A stretch of 11,593 nucleotides of DNA from an uncultured beta proteobacterium (GTDB taxonomy: Bacteria; Pseudomonadota; Gammaproteobacteria; Burkholderiales; Burkholderiaceae_B): contig CAIYWO010000005.1 of NCBI GenBank assembly GCA_903929925.1, forward strand, positions 1 to 11,593. The letters are read 5' to 3'. The notes under the pieces were generated by a model. It made no database searches. It had not been told where the DNA came from and was given only the letters and a program-made list of their open reading frames with translations. A program made the position numbers and the translations under genes. This document shows, one piece after another, positions 1 to 10,300 of this stretch (within the stretch, counting starts at the first letter, position 1; the number at the start of each line of letters is the position of its first letter).

Positions 1-1
1 A

Positions 2-1372
2 AACAGCAAAGCCGTCAGCGCAACGGAAGTGGCTCGCAGCTCTTTAGAGCGACTTCACGCAGTCAATCCAAAGCTCAACGCTGTCGTACAACAAGACGAC
101 GAGTGGACGCTTAGTCAGGCCCAAGCCGTGGACCAACGCATCGCCAAGGGAGAAGTGCTGCCCTTGGCTGGTGTACCAATTACCGTCAAAGACAATATCT
201 GGGTGGAGGGCCAAGTCATCACGCAGGGGTCGCTACTCTTCAAGGATTTTGTCGCACCAAAAGACGCTTGGGCTGTCACACGACTAAAGGAATTAGGTGC
301 AGTAATCATCGGCATCACCAACTGTTCAGAGTTCGCATGCAAAGGCGTCTCGAATAACCTGGTCTACGGCAAGACACGCTCGCCTTGGGATCTCGAGCGC
401 ACGCCCGGCGGATCCTCGGGCGGCGCAGTCAGCGCACTTGCCGCTGGTGTCGGGGCTCTGGCACTTGGCACTGACGCGGGCGGTTCGATTCGCCGCCCTG
501 CTGCACATTGTGGTCTAGTAGGTATGAAGCCAACGTTCGGTCTGGTTCCTTGCGGACCTGGATTCGACGAGCCAAACTTTGGCCTATCCGTCAACGGACA
601 AATTGCAAGAACCGTTGATGATGCTGCACTGATGTGGAAACATTTAGTCCAGTTCAAGCACAGCGACTGGGGTTCGCAGTGGCACACCAACACCTCGCCG
701 CAGGTCAAACTCGATGAAGCGCCTTCAAAGAAATTACGAATCGCCTACAGCCATGACATCGGCTGTAACTTTGCAATTGACGCAGACGTAAGAGAGGTTG
801 TGGAAAGCGCGGTCCGTTCGCTTGAAAAAGACGGCTACGCAGTCGAGGTCGCAGCCCCCGTATGGCCGCAAGGCGTGCACACCTACCCGTTACTTAAGCT
901 GCAACAAGCGGGTCTAGCCGCCCTACATGGTAAAGCGTATGACTCAGATCCCTCGCAGATAGATCCTGATATCGCAGCACAAATTGTTTTAGGCAGAACC
1001 TACTCGGCCGTTGAAATCGCAGACATATTACTTCTGCGTGAACATATCTATGCCGCGTATGCGAAGTTTTTCGAACAATTCGATATTCTTCTTTGCCCGA
1101 CAACACCCACCGTGTCGTGGTCAGTCGATGAGCTTGGTCCGAAGATGATTGGGGGGCTAGAGGCAGGCCCTCGCGGGCATGCCGTCTACACCCCACTGTT
1201 TAATTACTGCCAAGCCCCAGCTTGCACGGTTCCAGTGGGGCTTGCACGAGGGTTACCGGTCGGCCTACAAATCGTGGGACCGAGATACCAGGACACTATG
1301 GTGCTGAACCTAGCCAAACATGTTGAACGTCTCGGCGGACATTCTGCACGTCCGCCGCTATGGAACTCCTAA
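2..1372 (+). CDS. Amidase-signature family amidohydrolase, 5' end cut by window edge
   Basis: This is a cytoplasmic-type hydrolase of the amidase signature (AS) family, which cleaves C-N amide bonds with a Ser-cisSer-Lys triad. Numbering from the in-frame GTG at 29, the triad is Lys54 (in VPITVKDN, codon 188-190), cis-Ser129 (first Ser of GGSSGG, codon 413-415) and nucleophile Ser153 (in GTDAGGSIRRPAA, codon 485-487). The Ser-Ser spacing of 24 matches FAAH. The C-terminal GLPVGLQIVGP block is also typical. The GTG at 29 is unlikely to be the start: the frame is open to the edge, and the codons from 2 read NSKAVSATEV, which with the following ARSSLERL forms the usual first AS helix. Probably 15-30 residues are missing. 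No signal peptide is visible. GatA is less likely because no gatB/gatC gene is in view. The substrate is unknown; indoleacetamide-hydrolase-like, aryl-amidase or peptide-amide roles are all possible. It converges on the NRPS gene with a 5-base gap (1373-1377), so the two are not in one operon. Confidence 0.93.
   Translation, partial: NSKAVSATEVARSSLERLHAVNPKLNAVVQQDDEWTLSQAQAVDQRIAKGEVLPLAGVPITVKDNIWVEGQVITQGSLLFKDFVAPKDAWAVTRLKELGAVIIGITNCSEFACKGVSNNLVYGKTRSPWDLERTPGGSSGGAVSALAAGVGALALGTDAGGSIRRPAAHCGLVGMKPTFGLVPCGPGFDEPNFGLSVNGQIARTVDDAALMWKHLVQFKHSDWGSQWHTNTSPQVKLDEAPSKKLRIAYSHDIGCNFAIDADVREVVESAVRSLEKDGYAVEVAAPVWPQGVHTYPLLKLQQAGLAALHGKAYDSDPSQIDPDIAAQIVLGRTYSAVEIADILLLREHIYAAYAKFFEQFDILLCPTTPTVSWSVDELGPKMIGGLEAGPRGHAVYTPLFNYCQAPACTVPVGLARGLPVGLQIVGPRYQDTMVLNLAKHVERLGGHSARPPLWNS
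1333..1357. repeat. Perfect 8-bp inverted repeat at the convergent gene ends
   Basis: CGGCGGAC at 1333-1340 pairs exactly with GTCCGCCG at 1350-1357 across a 9-base loop. It lies in the last codons of the amidase gene (the LGGHSARPP stretch) and begins 20 bases past the NRPS stop codon, on the NRPS transcript side. It could form a stable hairpin at the 3' end of the NRPS mRNA. There is no following T-run on the - strand, and on the + strand only TTTT at 1373-1376, 15 bases beyond the stem, so it is not a textbook intrinsic terminator. It may be a chance result of coding constraints. Confidence 0.35.
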
Positions 1373-1377
1373 TTTTA

Positions 1378-4300
1378 TTAGACACTACTTGGTAAAGCCT
1401 GCCCAAACCCCTTAACAATGAAATCAATTGATGGGGAATCTAGCATCGTCATATGACTTCCAGGTACGCCATATAACGTAACACCAGAGAGAGTTAAATC
1501 TGACCAAGATTTCGCAGACTCAACGCCCTTTTGATCTAGGCCATCCTCCGGTACGAATAATTCAATCGGGGCACGAATAGCTCTAGGTTGATATCGATAT
1601 CGCAAGTGTTCGCTCTTGATCATAAGCCCGAGCACTCGCTTGGCCCAAGAGGACGGAGTGCCTGGCGGAATCAACCCTTGACTGACAAAACGCTCAACAA
1701 ATCTTGAGAATGTTTCTGTCTCATCATCCGAATAGTCAACTCCAAAATCTTTTGCTGTTTCCCGAAGAAAATCATGCAAATCTTTTTCTACAGGCGCCTC
1801 ACCAACAAATTTTGCCTGCGAATCTAAAATAACGACACGCTCAATTGAATAGCCCAACTCCTCCAATCTTTGTGCAAGGGCGTGACATACATTCCCCCCA
1901 AAAGACCATCCCATCAGAGTGATCGGCCCTGAGACTTCGAGCGACATAATCGCGTCTGCATATGCGTTCGCCATCTCTTCAATTGACTGGTGCGGCTCCT
2001 CGTTGGGCTCACTACCCTTTGCCTGCAGACCCCACACCGAAAAAGAAGGCGGAAGCAGATTCGCAAGCTCACGATAAGTGATTGAGTTTCCACCTGCAGC
2101 TGGCAGACAAAATACTATCTTTTCGCCAGTGCCATGTTTAAGCGGCAAAAGTGGTTGATAGGCATAAACCGGATCGAAATCAGTCAAAAATCGACTAATC
2201 CCTTCTAAAGTTGAATCTTCGAAGAGCTTGCGCAACGGTAGTGTGACGCCAGTCCTATCCCTCAAAACTGCGACAAGCCGCATAGCAAGAAGTGAATGTC
2301 CACCTAAACTAAAAAAGTTATCATCCAAGCCAACTTGCTTAGCGCCGGTCAATTCAGCAAAAGCGTTTGCCACCAGCACCTCAACCGGCGACCTCGGGCA
2401 TCGATAATCGACTCCAGAAGCTCCAAAGTTCGGTTCAGGTAATTGTCTGCGATCAAGCTTACCGTTTGCGGTTAGCTTAAATGACTCCACAAACATGAAT
2501 GCCGCAGGAATCATATGGTCTGGAAGCCTTTCTAAAAGGAAGTTTCGCAGTTCGCCCACATTTAATGCCGCATTTGGATCGTCAGTGACAATGTATGCAA
2601 CGATACGAGTCTCTCCCAAATACTCCCAAGGGATGACCGCAACTTGCCTGATATCTTTCGCTAACGCGAGCGCTGACTCAATTTCCGTTAATTCAATTCT
2701 AAAACCGCGAACTTTGACCTGCTGGTCTGCTCTGCCGTGAAAATCCAGAAGGCCAGATGATCTCCAAGATGCCAGGTCCCCCGTCCGATACATGCGCTGC
2801 CCAGACAGACCGAAGGGACAAGCTAGGAAACGCTCAGCGGTCATACCAGGTCTATCCAAATATCCGCGCGCCAAACCAATACCACTTACATACAGTTCAC
2901 CGACAACACCGATAGGAACAGGATTCAATTGCGAGTCGAGAATATAAACAGGCTTATTTGGTAGCGTTCTACCAATACTGATTTTTCCATATTCTCGATC
3001 CTCAACGTTCAACGGATCGATAGGACTATTGATACTTGCACCGACAGTTACCTCAGTAGGCCCATAGCCGTTGCTCATTCTCCGGCCATGCGCAAATTTT
3101 TCTACAATGGATGGCGGACATGTCTCCCCAGCTACGGTCAAACTCCGGACAGAAATAATATCGTCTGAGTTCAGCTCCGCTAATAGTGAAGGCGGTAAAG
3201 CTGCGTACGTAACCCCACATTCCTTCAAAATTTTAGGCAAACTAACTGGGTCTCGAAGTTGATCACTAGGTGCCAACACCAAAGCCGCACCCGTCGTGAG
3301 CGCAAGGTATATCTCCGATACGGCCGCATCAAATGCCGGTGAAGCGAATTGCAGCACGCGATCAACACGACTCACGTCAAAAATACTTTGTTGAAGTCGA
3401 GCAAAATTAACGATGCCATCATGCGAAATGCATACGCCCTTAGGCTGTCCAGTTGAGCCAGAGGTATAAATTACGTAAGCAAGATCGGAAGATGATAGTG
3501 GTGATATTCGCTCAAAATTCTCAATATTCGCAGACGATCTTTCCGAGTCAAAGATATCCTGTCGAATTTCATCGAAACAGATCAAAGATCTTTTCGCGCT
3601 AGCACTTAATGCATTCCTGTCATCAGCGTTGCCAGAATCGTACAGCTCATCAAGTGCTTGACGCGTTGTAAGCAAAGCCACCGCCTTGCTATCATTCAAC
3701 ATGTATTGCAATCGGGCTTTGGGGTAATCAGGATCCAAAGGCAAATATGCAGCGCCTGCTTTTAGGATCCCAAGCATGCACACAATCAAGTCAAAGGACC
3801 TCGGCATGTTCAGGGCAACAATGTCGTTGGGGCCTATCTTGAGGGATATCAAATGCCGCGCAAGCTGATTCGATCGTGCCGCTAAATCCCAATACGCCAT
3901 CGACGTATTCTCAAAAATTAAAGCTGTACTCGCTGGATGAAGGCTTGCCTGCTCGTTCAGAAGATCACAAAGCGTGAGCTTGCTGGGTGCCTCAAGCGAC
4001 TGATTAAATGTCTTGATGACCTTACCCTGACCGCCACTCGAAAGGACTTCGATGTTTCCCGTCACTTGCTCCGACGAGATTTCCGCTATCGATCTCAACA
4101 CAGTGCTCAGGCACTCAGTCCAGCGCTGTGCAGTTTCTGGCGAGTATAGAGAAGCGTCGTACTCAAACCCACCGACCACACTACCGTCTGAAAGTGGAAC
4201 TAAAGACAATGTCACATCACACTTCGCGCGCGTTTGTTTAGTTGCAAGAGGCTCGGTTACTAACCCACCTAATTTAAATGTTTCAATAGACTGGACGTGC

Positions 4301-7300
4301 CACGCAAACATTGCCTGAAACACAGGAGATTGAGAAAGCGAGCGACGTACACCAAGCTCTTCAACAACTCTTTCAAAAGGGGCATCCTGATGAGACAAAG
4401 CATTAAGAACAGTATGTGCGCAATCTCCCAAATACTCACTGACATGAGCCCGAGGATCTACATTAATCCGTAGTGCTAGAGTATTAACGAAAAAACCAAC
4501 CAATCCATCAACTTCAGTTCTATTACGACCGGCAACTGGAATACCAATGACGACGTCACGCTGATTCGAAATTTTCGAAAGCATATATGCGTAACCGGCT
4601 AACATAATCGAAAAAAGCGTCGTGCGATGTGTACGCGCTAATTGCTCGAGCCGCTCAATCAAATCACTATCGAGTGATATAGGTTGATGTGCAGCAACCA
4701 GAGATCGAGAACTACTGCGAGGATGATCGGTAACTAAGGTGAGAAGCTCAGGCGCGTCTTCAAGGTGCCGCTTCCAAAACGCAACCTGACGTTTAGACTC
4801 ACCATTCGCCAACCACTCTTCATGCTGGTGCGCGTAGTCCGAGTAATTAAACTGCAACGGAGTAAGCGTCTCTCCCGAATAAAGCGTAGAGAGCTCTTGC
4901 AGAATTATGTTGATGGAAACACCATCCGCAGCAATGTGATGCACATTCATCATCAATGCATATTCATTGGCATCCAACTTAAACAATTGAACCCGTAATA
5001 AGAAATCTCTGCTTAAATCAAACGGACGACTTGCATCCTCGTCTATATGCATTTGCAATACACCTTCTCGGGCATTTGCATCGATAGACGACAAATCTAA
5101 AACATTGAACGGAATAGCATCATTCTCAACAGACAACAGCATACCTATCGGTATTCCATTAGAGGCAGTAATGATTGTCCTCAGCGCTTGATGTCTTTGC
5201 AGCAAGGACGCAATTGCGCGGCGTAGGGCAGCCACATCAAGCTGCCCAGACAACCTGTAGGCGCTTGGCATGTTGTACGTTGCAACCTTCCCATCAAGCT
5301 GATCTATCGTCCACAACCTAATCTGACCCAAGGACAGGCGCACCTGGTCCCCGCCTAAACTTCCAGACCCACTCACAATTTTGGGAGCGCTTTCTCGTTC
5401 AGTGTCACGCAACGCAAGCGCGAGGCCTCTCACAGTCGGATACTCGAACAACACCTGAAGTGGCAATTCAAATCCAATTTCAGTTCGAACTTTCGACACC
5501 AACCTCATTGCAAGCAGAGAATGACCGCCCAACTCAAAGAAATCATCCTCGACACCAACCATAGCGGCGCCAGTCAGTTCCTTAAAAATATTAACGAGCA
5601 GTTCTTCTAGATTATTCTCAGGTGCCACATAACTACTTTGAGCCTTTACCGAAATCTCAGGGTCCGGCAGGCGTGACTTATCTATTTTCCCGTTCTGACT
5701 GGTAGGGAATGTATCGAGTACGACAAAGCTTGCTGGCATCATGTAAGCCGGCAGGCGGTTAGTAATGTGCGCAGTGATTCTATCGACCTGTTGCTTTCTA
5801 TACGAGCCTTCAAGGGGATTGTTTACGAACTCCGAGTCTTTCCACACACGGTCGAGTTCAGACCTATTTGGACACCAATAACGATCTGAAAGGACCACAG
5901 GCTCAAACAGCGCATGCATATGTTCTGGAGACTCAAGAGACCAAGTTACCCGAACATTGAATGAGCAAGCCTCACCGCTGCTCCAGAGAATGTCAGGCTC
6001 AATCGCTCCGGCCAGATCGCAAGCATCACGTGATGCTGCCAAGAATTCGCGAACCGTTGTCTGTCTGGACGAAATTTCTTTCGCTGCCCAAACATCTGCA
6101 AATATCCTCCGATTGGGAATATCTCTTAACTCATGTGTTTGGGTAGTATCCAGAGACTGCACCCACTCTTGGAATGACGTCAATTCCCGCCAGTGACTTG
6201 TGCTATCTGGGGTTAACGCGACGCTTCGTGCTCCTTTCGTTAGTACAACATCGTAACGATAACGAAGCATTTCATTATCATCCCGTCCTCTTTTCAGCTG
6301 TAAGTCAACACGCGACAAGTTTTCACTCAAATGGCTCGAGTAAAAAAACGCAGGATGGACAAGAAGCTCTCGCTCACGCTCACGCATCGCGCGCGCCCGG
6401 TGAGCTACAGTCGCAATATCAAGGTCCAAATCGGCCTGCGCTAAGGCAACCGAAACATGGAAGGCATTTTCGTGATGTAGCGAACGTACATCTCCTACGA
6501 AGAACGAATTCCTAGAGCAATTCATTCCGCCCAGGATCACCTGTTTCAAATAGTCCAGCGTAGGGAAATATTGAATAACCGAATTTATGATTGCAACATC
6601 AACACAGTTCTTAGGCGTATCAGCAAACTCGTTAGCTTGGCGCTTAATCAATTTGACATGATCATAGCCCTCTGCCTTTAAAAGTGGACGCAAGTGATCA
6701 AGCACCGCACCGGAAAAATCGGTTCCGATATAGGACGCAGCTTCACCGGCTAGGAGCCACATCAGCAAACCAGTGCCACAGCCAATTTCCAAATAATTTA
6801 CGCCGTACGGACTCGCCGAGATCGCTTTGATTCGCTCAACGGTATTCGATCGCCAACGATCCATCTCCTCGACAGGAATGGCTTCGCGGTTGTAGCTGCT
6901 ATTCCAACCAGACACGTTCAGACGAACATCGTCAGCAGATAGGTGGCTGTGCGTGTCATCATACAAAGTCAACCATTCATCGCGGCGAGCGGCGGAAAGG
7001 TCATCATCGGTCTCATGTTCAACAACTGTGTCGACTGGATTGAGCGACACATAAGCAACCAATCGGATCTCTCCCGCAATATCCTTCGGTACAACGATCG
7101 CCTGCTCGACGCTATCGACACTCTCGATGACCGACTGAATTTCTCCTGGCTCAATACGATAGCCACGAATTTTAATCTGATCATCTGCACGGCCAAGAAA
7201 GTGTAGTTGACCTGAGCTATCCCAGCTACCAATATCGCCACTACGATACATCCTAGAACCAGACTCTCCGAAGGGGTTAGCAATAAATCTCTCTGCTGTA

Positions 7301-10300
7301 AGCCCTGGTCGATTTAAATAGCCACGCGTAACGCCCTTTCCAGAGATATAGATTTCCCCAGGAGTGCCAATTGGCACAGCATTCAATGTGTCGTTCAAAA
7401 CATAAATTTCAGTATTTGAATTAGGGCGTCCAATCGATACATCTCGCAGCGCTCCGACATCAATGCAAGACGCACCCAAAGGGTCGCTCATGCTTGCACA
7501 AACAGTGATTTCGGTTGGGCCATAAGCGTTAATCATTCGCCGGTTAATACTAAAGTCCGAAACCAAACTTGGCGAACAAGCCTCACCAGCAACGGCCAAA
7601 CTACGAATGCCGTCTAACAAATCTGGTGTTAAGACACTTAGCAAAGCGGGCGGCAGCGTAACGTGTGTGACTGCTAGATCATTGATGTTACTAATTAGAG
7701 TGGTGGGATTCTTAAGCTCTGCCGAATCAACGAGAACAAGTGTTGCGCCCGACAGTAGCGTTACAAAGACCTCCGAGACTGCGGCATCAAATGACGGCGA
7801 TGCAAATTGCAAGACTCTCGAAGCGTCATTCACCGCAAACCGCTCGGCCTGAGCATAGACAAGGTTAACGACACCTTCATGCACAGCTCCCACTGGCTTT
7901 GGCAATCCCGTAGAGCCAGACGTGTAGATCGCATACGCAAGCTGCTTAGGAAAAATCTGTCTTGGAACAAGCTCACTGTGAGGTAGTTGATCCAGAATAT
8001 TGATCAGTTCGCCTTGAACACTGGAGTCATCCAAGAAAATGACATCCTTGACCAAAATACTGACACCTTCCTGCTTTGCCCGTACTTGCACCTGCTCCCA
8101 TGCCTCATGCGTTGTAAGCAGCACCTCGGCGCGACTATCTGACACCACATACGCTATGCGAGAAATCGGGTACTCGACATCAATAGGCAAAAAGGCAGCG
8201 CCACATTTCAAAACTGCCACCATGCTGCAAATCAAATCAAATGATCTGGGCAAAGCAACTGCAACCATCGCCTCGACAGAAACGCCTTTTTGTTTAAGGT
8301 ACTGCGAGAGCTGATTAGATGAGACGTCTAACTGCGAATAAGTGATGGAGGATGTTTTGTAAAGAACTGCTGTGCTCTCTGGACGAGCCTGAACAGCTTC
8401 GTCGAACAGATCCACTATTGTCTTCGATTGGAAGTCAACCTTGGTGTTATTGAAGGTACCTAGAACGCGGTACTTATCTATTGCTGAAAAAATCGAAATG
8501 TCGGCTATGCGTATTGAAGGGTCCTGAACAACAGACTCAAGCAATCTCTCAAAACGTTTTGCAAGCTCTACGATTGTTTCTTGTTTGAACAAATCTTCGT
8601 TATAGGTGTATAGAAGCTCAATGCCTTCTTCGTTTTCCCATGCGTGACACTCAAGCTCATAGCGCGTTCTATTTATCTGCACGTTAAAGGGTTCAAGATC
8701 GACATGCGGTATCGACAAATCAGCGCTTTCGTTATTTTGCAGCGCGAACACTACTTGATAAAGTGGATGCCTCGCTAAATCCCGCTTCGGTGAAATTGCC
8801 TCGACTAGCTTCTCGAAAGGCAAGTTTTGGTGTTCATACGCTTTCAATGCGGAGGAACGGACGGTTGAAATTAACTCACTAAACGGAATAACACTGTCTA
8901 CGTTTGCACGCATCACCAGCGAATTGACAAAAAAACCAATCATTGGCTCGAGTTCAGGAAGAACTCGATTAGCGATTGGAGTACCCACCACGATGTCAGA
9001 CTGACCACTCCATTTTGACATTAGCGTCATGAAGCCAGTCATGAGAATCATAAATAGCGTTGCATCACGGTCTCGCGCCAAATCGTTTAGTTGAGCACAC
9101 AAGCGAGACGACAGCTGATACCGAACGGCCTGCCCGTTGTAACTCTGGACGACAGGTCGTTGAAAGTCGAGGGGCAACTCCAGAGTAGACAACTGCGCTA
9201 GTTCTTTATTCCAGTACATTAAGTCGGCAGACAATTTTTCTGGATTGAGCCACTGCCTTTGCCAAATTGCAAAATCCGTGTACTGGAAAAACAACTCCGG
9301 AGGCTGCAGACTTGGATCCTTAGAAAGCGCGGAACGATAAAGCTGCGTTAACTCTCGCTGTAAAACACCAACAGACCAACCATCTGAAGCAATGTGGTGA
9401 ATAGTAAGTAAAAGAACGAAGTCTTTATCTGATAGTTTCAAAAGCTTCGAACGAAGCATTGGACTTTGGGTGAGATCGAATGGGAGTGTCGCTTCAGCAG
9501 CCGCAAGCTCATGCGCTCGGGCTAAACGCTCACCGCTCGGGAGACTATCTAATGAAGTCTGCTCCAGCGACCATCCGTCGAACCGCTCCACTCTTTGATA
9601 TGTCTGCTCTCCACTAATTGCGAAGCGAGTACGAAGGCTTTGATGTCGTCGAACAATTTCACCAATTGCCCACTCAAGTGCCTTGACGTTCAGCTCCCCT
9701 TTTAGACGAATTGCGCTCGGCATGTTGTACGCAGCATATCCTTGGTCAAATTGACTCATGAACAGCAAACGTTCTTGCGCAAACGAGGTGGGCATCGTTT
9801 CGTCGAGGGGATGCCGTTGAATTGCAGGCATCGGTAACGTCGACACTGAGCTTTCACTTCCTTGAGCTCGGTCTAGCATGTTTGCTAGGGCCAGCGGTGT
9901 AGCCTGCTCAAATATTAATTTTAGTGGGATCGTCACTCCCACGGACTGGCGCACCTTTGTAACAAGGCGCATTGCCAACAAAGAGTGCCCACCGATACTA
10001 AAAAAGTTATCTTCAATACCAACATCGGATATACCAATGAGCTCTTCGAATAAAGTACAGAGCAACTTTTGGCTGTCGGTCGATGGCGCACGACGTTCAG
10101 TGGAAACAAGGTCAAACTGCGGCGGTGGCAATCTTTTACGATCGAGCTTTCCGTTTATTCCAATCGGCAGTTGCTCGATGCACACAAACTGACTAGGCAC
10201 CATATAGTCTGGTAAGGACGCCGACAAACGTGTACGCAAAACAGTCGGGTCAACCGGCTCAGTGGGTGTGCGAGGAACGACATACGCCACAAGTCTCATG

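Noticed and set aside
29..31. GTG as the start codon of the amidase
   Set aside because: The frame is open to the window edge, and the upstream codons complete the conserved first helix of AS enzymes (SATEVARSSLERL), so the real start lies outside.
1333..1376. Intrinsic terminator for the amidase
   Set aside because: The stem precedes the amidase stop codon and the TTTT is 15 bases beyond it, so termination there would cut the coding sequence or would not fit the usual geometry.
6969..7283. 104-codon open frame on the - strand
   Set aside because: It lies in another frame of the NRPS across A2 and the nMT, and has no recognisable domain. Other short frames under both genes were dismissed for the same reason.
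5261..9731. Near-identical 19-base strings at 5261-5279 and 9713-9731 as a mobile or regulatory repeat
   Set aside because: Both encode the conserved YNMPSA segment of the condensation domains, so the match is explained by coding homology.
8473..9795. C2 as a dual epimerisation/condensation or starter condensation domain
   Set aside because: It lacks the extra HHxxxxxGD motif of dual domains and follows a T domain, so an ordinary LCL domain fits best.
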